Shown here in pieces: positions 26,953 through 35,037 of a DNA stretch of 64,000 bases. Position numbers and translations under genes: made by a program. Location of the stretch: positions 2,972,001-3,036,000 of the forward strand of contig NZ_AP018725.1 in NCBI RefSeq assembly GCF_003967195.1, in the 5' to 3' direction. The notes below the pieces were generated by a model, which did not search any database, was not told the origin of the DNA, and worked only from the letters and a program-made list of their open reading frames with translations. Origin of the DNA: Sulfuriflexus mobilis (GTDB lineage: Bacteria > Pseudomonadota > Gammaproteobacteria > AKS1). Every line of letters begins with the position of its first letter. Within the stretch, counting starts at the first letter, position 1.

Positions 26953-27510
26953 TCAGGCCACCTTGCCCTTCCAGCCTATCGCCGCGGCAATACCCGCAAG
27001 TAGCAGACCGAGCAGGATCAACACCGGGCCAACCCCCGTGCCGAGCAAGGTACCGGCCCAGGCCAGGTTAAACACCACCACGAGGTACAGGAGCCCGGAA
27101 TGCAGCAGGGTGCCAAGGATAAATACCGCCGAGATTAGCTGCTTGAAGCGCAGCCCCACACTCAGGAACACGAGTACGACACCGACGACGATATTCAGCA
27201 GGGCCTCAAGGTTGCCGTGTGCATGCGGGCCACCCTTGATTGCCGTATTCGGCAACTCGGCATTGAACTGCTTGTTCAGGGCCAGCAATGCTGCGGCATT
27301 GGCACGCGCGATCTCGGCTGCCGTCATCGGCTCGAGGGTCTCGGCATTCTCAAAACCACTATCGGCAGCAAGCTGCAGGGCACCCATGTGTTGCTGCTTT
27401 CCAGCCTGTGCCTCGCCGATCGCCGGCAGGTTGTTGACCATGACCGGGCCGAGAGCGGCGGTCAGTACCAGATACAGAAAACCAAAAACAATATTGTATT
27501 TTCCCGTCAT
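26953..27510 (-). CDS. Membrane protein of unknown function
   Basis: I do not recognise this 185-residue protein. It has one N-terminal hydrophobic segment (about 6-25), a soluble stretch with Ala/Glu-rich helices (26-100, including an HAHGN motif) and three membrane segments (about 102-120, 125-147, 152-178). The N-terminal segment plus loop suggests the soluble part faces the periplasm. It ends 4 bases before the aminopeptidase gene, so it probably heads the operon with pip and dtd. Confidence 0.75.
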   Translation of the reverse strand: MTGKYNIVFGFLYLVLTAALGPVMVNNLPAIGEAQAGKQQHMGALQLAADSGFENAETLEPMTAAEIARANAAALLALNKQFNAELPNTAIKGGPHAHGNLEALLNIVVGVVLVFLSVGLRFKQLISAVFILGTLLHSGLLYLVVVFNLAWAGTLLGTGVGPVLILLGLLLAGIAAAIGWKGKVA

Positions 27511-27838
27511 GTCCGTTCTCCTGATTATCCTTGTTTCGTCTCAATGTCTCGAATGACGAAGACCTTTATGGGTAAATATCCTACAGGTATCACCTGTAGT
27601 CTCCGACAGCCAACAGCGACCGTCACGTGCATACTACACCTCGTCAATCTCCTTCCAAAAGAGCGACGTTACCGAACCCGGCCCTCCTTGGCCGGGTTTT
27701 TTTCTAGTGTCAGTTGTTCTGTATTACTGACACTTATGAGTACTTTATTATGCCCGTGTTATACCATGGCAGAGGGTGGCTGCATGCACTGCGATAAGGG
27801 GACAATAATATAAAGCGGATCCAGGCAGGGCGAATGGC
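27511..27838. other. Intergenic region with three hairpins and no gene
   Basis: This 328-base gap lies between two minus-strand genes. It holds a hairpin CTACAGGT/ACCTGTAG with loop ATC (27581-27599), a terminator facing the plus strand (27675-27703), and an inverted repeat AGTGTCAGT/ACTGACACT with an 11-base loop (27706-27734). No convincing small protein gene was found. Confidence 0.7.
27675..27703 (+). terminator. Plus-strand terminator without an upstream plus-strand gene
   Basis: Nine-bp stem AACCCGGCC/GGCCGGGTT, loop CTCCTT, then seven T. On the minus strand the hairpin is not followed by T, so it should act on plus-strand transcripts. No plus-strand gene is annotated upstream. Confidence 0.8.
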
Positions 27839-29224
27839 TCAGGCGGCCAGATGGTGGACCATGGTATCCAGCGAGGTACTGCAATCCATGATGTTCTGAC
27901 ACAGGCGCTGTACGCCCTCCCGCTCCAGGCCTAGTGTCCTGAGCAAAGCCTCTGGGATCTCATCACTCGCCTCATCACCGATATCATGCTGTTTTAATAG
28001 CCGGTTGGCCAAAAAGATAAGCAACACCTCGCTGCGGTGCTGGCCGGTATAGGAGACATCATGGTGGTGCCGGATACTGCGGACAACGACCGGGGGCAGG
28101 TCCCAGCGGCGCATCAGGTCGGCACCCAGCTCAGCATGGGTCATGCCGTACAGCTTGCATTCGAGTTGCCAGACAGGCTTCCCGGCTTGCTGCTGCGCCA
28201 GCATTTCAAGCTCGGCGTGTTCCTCTCGGAAACAATGATTCAGGATCAGCATACCCACATTGTGCAGTAGCCCGGACAGGTATACGCCACCCGGTTTCAA
28301 CTTCATATGGGCGGGCACTTCGCGGGCCAGGCCCTCTGCCAGCGTCGCGCAATAGACGGCATGACGCCAGACACGATCCGTACCAAACCGCCCCTGTTGT
28401 TTGCCGGTAAACACCTTGCCGGCGGCCATGCCAAGGGCAATATTGTTCGCCATATCGACGCCCAGGACACTGTAAATAGCCTCGTCCAGGCTCTCGATCT
28501 GCCCCGAGTAGGCAAACCAGGGTGACTGCGCATAACGCATGATCTGTGCGCTGATTGCCGGGTCGCTCGCCACGACGCGTGCCACATCGGCAGGCATGGT
28601 CTCGGGGTCACTGCTAAGGCGCAGCAACTGTGCGACCACATCCGGCATGGGTGGTAAATCCTGCAGGTTCCCCACCTTTTCTCGCATCATGCGTGCGCGG
28701 GATTGCACTTTCTGCACCTCGACACTGGCCGTACCCGTATTCATTGCGGCCCTTGGCGCATTCTCGAGGGTAAAAGACAGTTGGGTCGCAGAGGCCTGCA
28801 AGCGCATAAAGTCCTGCCTGCATACCTGCAGCAGGCCCTGGCCACTGCCATCTGGCAGGAAAATCCTCTCGCTGTCGGCAAAACTTGTATCCAGTAGCGT
28901 GGCGACCCCGTATAAGGGCGCCAGCGGCGGGATCGCGCCGATATGCATAGCGCCAAAGACCTCGGCTGACTCCTCCGGCCAGGCCAGCTCAAAATCCCTC
29001 GACAAGGCCTGTTTCAGAGCCACGAAATCAATGCTCTTCCCCACTGGCAGCACGGCCATAAGGTAACCTTTTGCATCGCGCAGTAAAGTGGCTCGGGCAA
29101 ACTGATATAGCGGGATAAACAGCTGCCGGGCAACCTGTTCAAGGGACAGCGCAGGCGGGTGGGGGATATGCTCACAGTGAATGCCGCACTTTTGCAAGAA
29201 TACCCTGACTATTTGAGTGCTCAT
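27839..29224 (-). CDS. HDOD-domain protein with YbaK-like N-terminal domain
   Basis: The 461-residue protein has two parts. Residues 1-150 resemble the YbaK/ProX aminoacyl-tRNA deacylase fold (HIPHPPALSLEQVARQLF, then LLRDAKGYLMAVLP). Residues 190-400 form an HDOD domain (VGNLQDLPPMPDVVAQLLRL, then LLHNVGMLILNHC and HAELGADLMRRWDLP). HDOD domains occur in signalling proteins and usually lack the full HD phosphodiesterase residues. The combination is found in gammaproteobacteria; the role is unknown, probably regulatory. Confidence 0.8.
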   Translation of the reverse strand: MSTQIVRVFLQKCGIHCEHIPHPPALSLEQVARQLFIPLYQFARATLLRDAKGYLMAVLPVGKSIDFVALKQALSRDFELAWPEESAEVFGAMHIGAIPPLAPLYGVATLLDTSFADSERIFLPDGSGQGLLQVCRQDFMRLQASATQLSFTLENAPRAAMNTGTASVEVQKVQSRARMMREKVGNLQDLPPMPDVVAQLLRLSSDPETMPADVARVVASDPAISAQIMRYAQSPWFAYSGQIESLDEAIYSVLGVDMANNIALGMAAGKVFTGKQQGRFGTDRVWRHAVYCATLAEGLAREVPAHMKLKPGGVYLSGLLHNVGMLILNHCFREEHAELEMLAQQQAGKPVWQLECKLYGMTHAELGADLMRRWDLPPVVVRSIRHHHDVSYTGQHRSEVLLIFLANRLLKQHDIGDEASDEIPEALLRTLGLEREGVQRLCQNIMDCSTSLDTMVHHLAA

Positions 29225-29369
29225 TCAGATCCTACAAATTACTTAATACAATCATTCTAATTGATTATTATTACAGGGGTTATTGATTTTCACAAGGCCT
29301 TACATACATTATTAAAGGGGGCATTTCTGGGGTGAGTCTGGCCCGAGTACTATCCGGGTCATCGCGGTA

Positions 29370-30521
29370 TTAACGCCAGCGGTGGCGATCCAGCCAGTTG
29401 GCGACCTTCGACCAGAAATATTGCTGTAGACGGGTCAAGGTATTGCGTTGTTGCCAGGCCGACAGCGCCAGGGCCCGGCTCTGCTCAAAATCGGTGATAA
29501 ACTGTCGACAGACCTGTTCGGCAAACCCCGCCGAGTGTATGGCCAGATTCGCCTCAAGGTTCCAACGCAGGGTCCAGCGGTCAAAATTGCTCGAGCCCAT
29601 GGTCACCCAGTCATCACAGAGCAGAATCTTGCTATGCAAGACCTGCGGCTGGTACACATAGATCTTCACACCCTTACGCAGCAGACCGGCGTAGTGGCGC
29701 TGTCCCGCCAGGTTCACCGCCGGGTGATCCGACTTCCCCGGCACCAGCAGACGCACATCGACACCACGTCTTGCCGCCAGCAACAGGGCACGTCGCAGGC
29801 GGCGTACCGGGATAAAATACGGTGTCGACAGCCATACCTGTCGCCTGGCCTGGCCGATCGCCCGCATCACACTACTGCGAATCGCCTGGCCACCAAAACC
29901 ATAACCCACCAGCAACTGTGCAGGCACATCGCCCCTGGCCAAATCCGCATCCCGGAATTGCTCCGCGGGACCAACCCCGGTCAGTTGCTGCCAAAGACGA
30001 TCAAACACCTGCTGACAATCGAGCAGTACCGGTCCCTGGATCGCCAGCATGGTTTCACGCCAGGCCGGGGCCTGCCCACGTTCGATAAAGGCATCGGTGA
30101 TCCCGGTCCCACCAGTAAAACCGTAGTGGGCATCAATAAGCAGGAATTTACGGTGATCCCGGGCGATATTTTTTTTCCAATGAGACAGGGGGTACCAGCG
30201 CAAGGGGTTATAAAAGACCAGTTCAATCCCGGCGTGACGAATTTGTTCGCGGTCACGTAGCGCCAGGCCACGCGCGCCAAAATCATCCAGCAATAAACGT
30301 ACGTGGACATCCCGCTCGACCGCGGCACTCAGCGCCTGGATAAAATCCGTGGCCACCTGTCCGGATTCAAACAGGTACATCTCCAGACAAATCGACTCTT
30401 GTGCGGCCTTGATCGCCGCCAGCATGCGTGGCAAGAACACCTTGCCATTAATCAGCAACTCAAACTGGTTGCCCTCGCGAAGGGGAAAATGGCTCGCCAT
30501 CGATTTCTTTTTGCCCGTCAT
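29370..30521 (-). CDS. Cardiolipin synthase-like phospholipase D protein (ClsB type)
   Basis: The protein, about 383 residues, has two HKD motifs of the phospholipase D superfamily: HRKFLLIDAHYGFTGG (near 134) and HSKILLCDDWVTMGSSNFD (near 310). The N-terminal membrane helices of ClsA are absent, as in ClsB. It probably joins phosphatidyl groups to form cardiolipin at the inner membrane. The ATG at 30521 was chosen over a TTG two codons upstream because AGG lies 7 bases before it. A small membrane-protein gene ends 8 bases upstream. Confidence 0.88.
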   Translation of the reverse strand: MTGKKKSMASHFPLREGNQFELLINGKVFLPRMLAAIKAAQESICLEMYLFESGQVATDFIQALSAAVERDVHVRLLLDDFGARGLALRDREQIRHAGIELVFYNPLRWYPLSHWKKNIARDHRKFLLIDAHYGFTGGTGITDAFIERGQAPAWRETMLAIQGPVLLDCQQVFDRLWQQLTGVGPAEQFRDADLARGDVPAQLLVGYGFGGQAIRSSVMRAIGQARRQVWLSTPYFIPVRRLRRALLLAARRGVDVRLLVPGKSDHPAVNLAGQRHYAGLLRKGVKIYVYQPQVLHSKILLCDDWVTMGSSNFDRWTLRWNLEANLAIHSAGFAEQVCRQFITDFEQSRALALSAWQQRNTLTRLQQYFWSKVANWLDRHRWR

Positions 30522-30529
30522 GGACAAGC

Positions 30530-30727
30530 CTAGCCATTACGCGCCATGTAGATCAGCAGAATAATAAACAACACCATCCCGCCGATCGGCAGCAGGAAAC
30601 CCGCCCAGTCTTTTTTCGCCTGTTGGCTGCGCTCCCAGGTGGCCTTAATACCGGGACGGAACAGAAAGATCAGGCCCACGACCAAAACGCCGATTAAGAG
30701 TTTTTCCCAGAGCTCCAGTGCCTGCAT
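30530..30727 (-). CDS. Small two-helix membrane protein
   Basis: The 65-residue protein has two hydrophobic helices (about 9-25 and 43-61) joined by a basic loop with the segment RPGIKATWERSQQAKKDW. I do not recognise a named family. It is directly upstream of the cardiolipin synthase homologue and probably shares its transcript, which suggests a membrane-related role. Confidence 0.7.
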   Translation of the reverse strand: MQALELWEKLLIGVLVVGLIFLFRPGIKATWERSQQAKKDWAGFLLPIGGMVLFIILLIYMARNG

Positions 30728-30752
30728 GTATAATCTCCTGTCTATCTAGCGA

Positions 30753-30783
30753 GTTAACACAGACTCACAACGAGTCCGTTAAC
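30753..30783 (+). promoter_or_regulatory. Nested inverted repeat before the DUF2797 gene
   Basis: GTTAAC at 30753-30758 and 30778-30783 flank a second inverted repeat, GACTC/GAGTC (30762-30766 and 30772-30776). It stands in the divergent region 26 bases before the DUF2797 start and may be an operator or leader hairpin. Confidence 0.4.
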
Positions 30784-30808
30784 CATCATAACGAGGTCGG
30801 AGTAAACA

Positions 30809-31633
30809 ATGAAGCTTGCCGGTCACTTGCGCAAGATGCGCGTTAGCCTGGAGTCACCCGTTACCTACACCCTACTGGTCGATAATGAGGCCGAGACTCT
30901 TAATCCGCATGTCGGCAAACGCCTGCGCATGGCATATAGCGGCGATATTCACTGCCTCGCCTGTGGTCGCAAAACCAGCAAGAGTTATAGCCAGGGACAT
31001 TGCTACCCCTGTTCACAAAGCCTGGCCTCCTGTGACCTGTGCATCATGAAGCCGGAGACCTGCCACTACGCGGCCGGCACCTGTCGTGAACCGCAATGGG
31101 GTGAACAAAACTGCATGCAGGCCCACTACGTCTACCTGGCCAATTCCTCTGGTATCAAGGTCGGCATTACCCGCGCGCCGCAAATTCCCACGCGCTGGAT
31201 TGACCAGGGTGCCAGCCAGGCCCTGCCGATCTTTCGCGTCTCACACCGCTACCTCTCAGGCCTGGTCGAGGTCGCCATGAAAGACCATGTCTCGGACCGC
31301 ACAGACTGGCGTCGTATGCTCAAGGGTGCACCGGAGGCCGTGGACCTGGCGGCACAGCGTGATGCCCTGTTTACGCAGACCCGTGATGCCGTGCAGGCAC
31401 TGGCAAGTCGCTTTGATGACAATGCCATCGAATGGCTTGATAACGCGCCGATCGTCGAAATCGACTATCCGGTGCATGCCTACCCCGACAAGGTCCGCTC
31501 ACTGAACTTTGACAAGACGCCGCTCATCGAAGGCACCCTGCAGGGCATCAAGGGACAATACCTGCTCCTTGATACCGGTGTATTGAATATCCGTAAGTTT
31601 GCCGGTTATTATGTCGAGGTAGAACTCGATTAA
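30809..31633 (+). CDS. DUF2797 cysteine-rich protein
   Basis: This 274-residue protein matches the DUF2797 family, of unknown function. The N-terminal third is rich in Cys in zinc-site spacing: CLACGRKT, then GHCYPCSQ, CDLCIMKPETC, and single Cys in AGTCREP and QNCMQAH. A segment YVYLANSSGIKVGITR (near 110-125) looks like the start of a GIY-YIG-type fold; this is my reading. The ribosome binding site GGTCGGAG precedes the ATG. Confidence 0.85.
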   Translation: MKLAGHLRKMRVSLESPVTYTLLVDNEAETLNPHVGKRLRMAYSGDIHCLACGRKTSKSYSQGHCYPCSQSLASCDLCIMKPETCHYAAGTCREPQWGEQNCMQAHYVYLANSSGIKVGITRAPQIPTRWIDQGASQALPIFRVSHRYLSGLVEVAMKDHVSDRTDWRRMLKGAPEAVDLAAQRDALFTQTRDAVQALASRFDDNAIEWLDNAPIVEIDYPVHAYPDKVRSLNFDKTPLIEGTLQGIKGQYLLLDTGVLNIRKFAGYYVEVELD

Positions 31634-31705
31634 AAACGCCGGGATGACCTAAGCGATTAGGGGCAGGGACGCCCGGGCAGAGGGCTATCACTAATGGAGG
31701 AGAGT

Positions 31706-32038
31706 ATGTCTGAAGGTCATCCTGAACCGGCACACAACAAACGTGTATTTCCGCGCATGGTGGCGACATGCCCGGTGCTCTACCGTACCCATGAAGAAGA
31801 ACGCTGGTGCGTGGGCATGTTACTCGACTTTTCAGCCACGGGTGTGCTCATGACCTGCAACCGAGACCTCCCGATCGGCACCTTGATCAGCCTGCGCCTG
31901 GAGCGCGGCCGTCATCGCGACCTGCCGGCCCTGAGCGGCTCGGGCAACATCGTTCGTTGTGACAAGCTCTCGATAGTAAAATATGAAGTGGCCTGCAAAC
32001 TGACTCACATCGACCCACCTGACAAGGCCGGCAGCTAG
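31706..32038 (+). CDS. PilZ-domain protein
   Basis: The 110-residue product is a single PilZ domain. It carries RVFPRMVATC in place of the usual RxxxR start and DFSATGVLM for the (D/N)xSxxG motif, which together suggest c-di-GMP binding, although the first motif is not canonical. The ATG at 31706 has GGAGG five bases upstream; an ATG at 31694 overlaps that site. A diguanylate cyclase that could supply the ligand lies at 40.5 kb. Confidence 0.85.
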   Translation: MSEGHPEPAHNKRVFPRMVATCPVLYRTHEEERWCVGMLLDFSATGVLMTCNRDLPIGTLISLRLERGRHRDLPALSGSGNIVRCDKLSIVKYEVACKLTHIDPPDKAGS

Positions 32039-32077
32039 CCTGATACCGGCCCTTTATAGCAGCCATTGGCGAAGACC

Positions 32078-32794
32078 CTAGTTAACCGATAAGTGGCTGG
32101 TGTCGATTTGGGCCGGCGGGACCTCTTCGCCCTCCACCAGTCGTACCCCCGGGGCATCCATAGACATGCTGTTAGTATCAATGTTGGCCGGCGGGGTCTG
32201 ACTCGGCTCGACCAGGGTAATACCCACCTCGGCCATGTCTATGCCGTTAGTATCAATGTCGGCCTCGATCACGTCCTCGTGCTCGGCCAGTTGTACACCG
32301 GGCTCGGCCATATCCATACTGCCGATATCAATGTTCGCCTCCGGCACAATCTGTTGCTCGACCAGTTGCACACCAGGCGCGGCCATATCCATACTGCCGG
32401 TATCAATGTTCGCCTCCGGCACAACCTGCTGCTCGACCAGTTGCACACCGGGCGCGGCGATACTAATGGCTGATGATGGGGCTTCTGACGGCGCGGTTTG
32501 TGGGGTGACAGGGCCAGTCGCGGGAATGACGGTCTCTGCCTTGGCGGGTGCCTGGCCCGACGACATGTCCTGCACTTCGCAGATCGCACCGGCGCGCAGC
32601 ATGGTGGACTGGTATTTTTCGGCCATCGCCTGGTCGACCTGTTTTTTCAGGATCAGGCGTCTGCCACAAAAGAGTTTATCAACCTGCTCGGGTGCCAGCT
32701 TAAACAGGCGCGCCACATTGCCCTTGACCATATCAAGCTCGGCACCATCGATAATGCGCCCACTGAAGATCACCTGATATTGCCCTTCTGCCAT
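32078..32794 (-). CDS. Protein with five 25-residue tandem repeats
   Basis: Residues 1-85 of this 238-residue protein form a compact domain (YQVIFSGRIIDGAELDMVKG, then FCGRRLILKKQVDQAMAEKY) seen at the start of various gammaproteobacterial membrane or signalling proteins. After a linker, residues 112-238 hold five repeats of about 25 residues with the pattern APGVQLVE..(V/T)PPANIDT.SMDM; the last ends IDTSHLSVN. No membrane segment or catalytic motif is seen. Function unknown. It follows the Hpt gene on the same strand. Confidence 0.75.
   Translation of the reverse strand: MAEGQYQVIFSGRIIDGAELDMVKGNVARLFKLAPEQVDKLFCGRRLILKKQVDQAMAEKYQSTMLRAGAICEVQDMSSGQAPAKAETVIPATGPVTPQTAPSEAPSSAISIAAPGVQLVEQQVVPEANIDTGSMDMAAPGVQLVEQQIVPEANIDIGSMDMAEPGVQLAEHEDVIEADIDTNGIDMAEVGITLVEPSQTPPANIDTNSMSMDAPGVRLVEGEEVPPAQIDTSHLSVN
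32306..32455 (-). repeat. 75-bp tandem duplication in the repeat-protein gene
   Basis: Bases 32306-32380 and 32381-32455 are nearly identical at the DNA level, differing at only a few positions, and each encodes one 25-residue repeat. The near-identity points to a recent duplication; the outer repeats are more diverged. Confidence 0.85.
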
Positions 32795-32891
32795 TTTCGC
32801 TCCAGTTTAAGTTTTCTTGAGGTTTATTCGTCTCTGAGGAAAATAGTAGTCACTGGCTGGGCATTTATCAATCTGTAATGCGATAGGTCGC

Positions 32892-33686
32892 TTACTGGCT
32901 ATGTTGGGTCTTGATGATTTTCTCAACCGTCTGTGAAATCGCTGTCGACATATTGGCATCTTTTTTAATGACATAATCAGGGTCACTATCACGCCCGCAA
33001 GACTCAAGGTCTTTCGAGGTTAATAACACGCTGGGGATATTATGATTACGCCGCTTTGACAAGCGTAATGCGGTGATCATGGCAAAACCATTGAGATCGG
33101 GCAGCTCCATATTAGAAATAATAAAGTCGAAGTTTTCATGCAACAACCTGCCCAATGCATGATAACCACTTTCGGCAAATGATAAGGTCACCGTGTCATT
33201 ATCCAGGGCGGATATACACATCTGCTGGTGCAGGCCCGGGGCCATTACCAGCAGCCCACTAAACTGGTAGTCACAGCCCTTGCCGCGTAGCTTATCCAGC
33301 TCGTCTTCAATAACGGTAAAGTCTTCACCGCCGGTATTGATCAAGTCGAGTGTTTGTCGCAAGACATCGATAAAACGCAGCCACACCACCACCTTGTCAT
33401 GATTGAGCAAAGACTGTTTGTCCTCGACCTTGACGATCTCGTCTTCAAGGGCATGACAAACTGTTGAGATGATCGGCAACCCATGGGTACCGGCACTGCC
33501 TTTGATACTGTGCACATGGCGATAGAGTGACTCGTACTGCTCGGTGAATGCCGCACTCTTCTCCAGTTCGAGGATTATCCCCTCCACCTCCCCAAGCCGC
33601 GAGGGTAACTCGGTGACAAAGTCAGCACGCAACAATGCCAACATCTTGCTGACATCCGGGGAGGGAGTTTTGCTTTTATCAACCAT
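32892..33686 (-). CDS. Hpt phosphotransfer protein with a degenerate receiver domain
   Basis: The 264-residue protein begins with an Hpt domain whose phospho-acceptor is in HVHSIKGSAGTHGL (near residue 57). The second half (about 140-260) has a receiver-like fold, LLVMAPGLHQQ to VIKKDANMS, but where the acceptor Asp is expected it reads IISNMELPDLNGF, with Asn. The receiver should thus not be phosphorylated in the normal way. It may relay phosphate from a kinase outside this window; the partner is unknown. Confidence 0.85.
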   Translation of the reverse strand: MVDKSKTPSPDVSKMLALLRADFVTELPSRLGEVEGIILELEKSAAFTEQYESLYRHVHSIKGSAGTHGLPIISTVCHALEDEIVKVEDKQSLLNHDKVVVWLRFIDVLRQTLDLINTGGEDFTVIEDELDKLRGKGCDYQFSGLLVMAPGLHQQMCISALDNDTVTLSFAESGYHALGRLLHENFDFIISNMELPDLNGFAMITALRLSKRRNHNIPSVLLTSKDLESCGRDSDPDYVIKKDANMSTAISQTVEKIIKTQHSQ

Positions 33687-33834
33687 TAACTGACTCTAGT
33701 ACAAGGTTATAAGACCGACAACGAGGCCGCCCCCTATATTATCGACGGACAGGCGAGAGACTTTAAATAACTCTATTATTTTTTTTATGGCTTTTAGCCT
33801 GCCGGACATTTTTTTTCGATAAACTATACAGACG

Positions 33835-35037
33835 ATGCGCGACTACAAACACTTTCACTACGGCCTTATCACACTATTGTACTGGTTGTTCACCCTCAGC
33901 GATGGCGCGTTGCGCATGCTGGTATTGTTGTACTTTCACCAGCTGGGTTTCGATGCCTTGCAGATTGCCTCACTGTTTCTCTTCTACGAAGTCTTTGGCA
34001 TCGTCACCAACCTGGCCGGGGGCTGGATTGCCGCGCACACGGGGCTGCGCCTGACCCTGTATGCCGGGCTTGGTCTGCAGGTGATCGCACTGGGTATGCT
34101 CGGCCTGATGGATCAGGCCTGGTCGCAGGGGCTACTCATAGTCTATGTCATGGTTGCCCAGGCCCTGTCCGGGATCGCCAAAGACCTGACCAAGATGAGT
34201 GCCAAGAGCGGTGTCAAGCTGGTGGTGGAGAGTGATCGGCCCGGTCACCTCTATCACTGGGTGGCCCTGCTTACCGGCTCAAAAAATGCCCTGAAGGGCC
34301 TCGGTTTCTTCCTCGGCGGCCTGCTGCTTTCGACGATCGGCTTCCAGGCCAGCCTCTTCAGCATGGCCGCGGTCCTGCTCGCCGGCCTGCTCATTCTTGC
34401 CCCGGCGCTGCCAGGTGAATGGGGACAGGCCAGTCGCAAACCGAAATTCAAACAACTTTTCTCAAAGAGCCATGAGATTAACCAGCTGTCTGTGGCCAGA
34501 TTCTTTCTGTTTGCGGCACGGGATGTCTGGTTTGTCGTTGGCCTGCCGCTTTATCTGGCACAACAGCTGAACTGGTCACCACCCCAGGTCAGTGGCTGGC
34601 TGGCGACCTGGGTGATCGGCTATGGCGTCGTCCAGGCCATGGTGCCGCGCTTTATCCGGCGCGGCCAGCACCCGCATGGCGGCACGGCCTTGAAGGTGCT
34701 CGGCTGGTTGATCCTGAGTCTCGGCCTGTTGCTGGCCTTGCTGCAGTCCGGTCTCTCCCCGGCACTGGCCATTTTTGTCGGTCTGGCCTTGTTCGGCATT
34801 GTCTTTGCCATCAACTCCGCCATCCACTCTTACCTGATACTGGCCTATGCCGAACATGACGGGGTTACACTGGATGTGGGTTTTTACTATATGGCCAATG
34901 CCGCCGGCCGTCTGCTCGGTACGATCCTGTCGGGGCTATTGTTTACACAGTTTGGGCTGACCGGCTGTCTGCTCGGCGCTGTGGGCCTGCTGCTCGGTGC
35001 GCTGGCCTTTAGCCTGCGCCTGCCGCGCGCCCCTTAA
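33835..35037 (+). CDS. arsJ: ArsJ-type MFS efflux transporter
   Basis: The 400-residue, twelve-helix protein matches the ArsJ family, which exports 1-arseno-3-phosphoglycerate. Recognisable segments are TLSDGALRMLVLLYFHQLGF, FLFYEVFGIVTNLAGGW, ALSGIAKDLTKMSAKSGVKL, LTGSKNALKGLGFFLGG and ARFFLFAARDVWFVVGLPL. ArsJ normally works with a GAPDH-like enzyme encoded beside it, and no such gene or arsR is near. Its function may thus have changed, or the partner may be encoded elsewhere. Confidence 0.85.
   Translation: MRDYKHFHYGLITLLYWLFTLSDGALRMLVLLYFHQLGFDALQIASLFLFYEVFGIVTNLAGGWIAAHTGLRLTLYAGLGLQVIALGMLGLMDQAWSQGLLIVYVMVAQALSGIAKDLTKMSAKSGVKLVVESDRPGHLYHWVALLTGSKNALKGLGFFLGGLLLSTIGFQASLFSMAAVLLAGLLILAPALPGEWGQASRKPKFKQLFSKSHEINQLSVARFFLFAARDVWFVVGLPLYLAQQLNWSPPQVSGWLATWVIGYGVVQAMVPRFIRRGQHPHGGTALKVLGWLILSLGLLLALLQSGLSPALAIFVGLALFGIVFAINSAIHSYLILAYAEHDGVTLDVGFYYMANAAGRLLGTILSGLLFTQFGLTGCLLGAVGLLLGALAFSLRLPRAP

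Noticed and set aside
27581-27599. Further twin-hairpin copy
   Set aside because: The 8-bp stem and 3-base loop look similar, but there is no bulge, outer arm or second hairpin.
33780-33825. T-runs before arsJ as terminators
   Set aside because: The T-runs are not preceded by a stable GC-rich stem on either strand.
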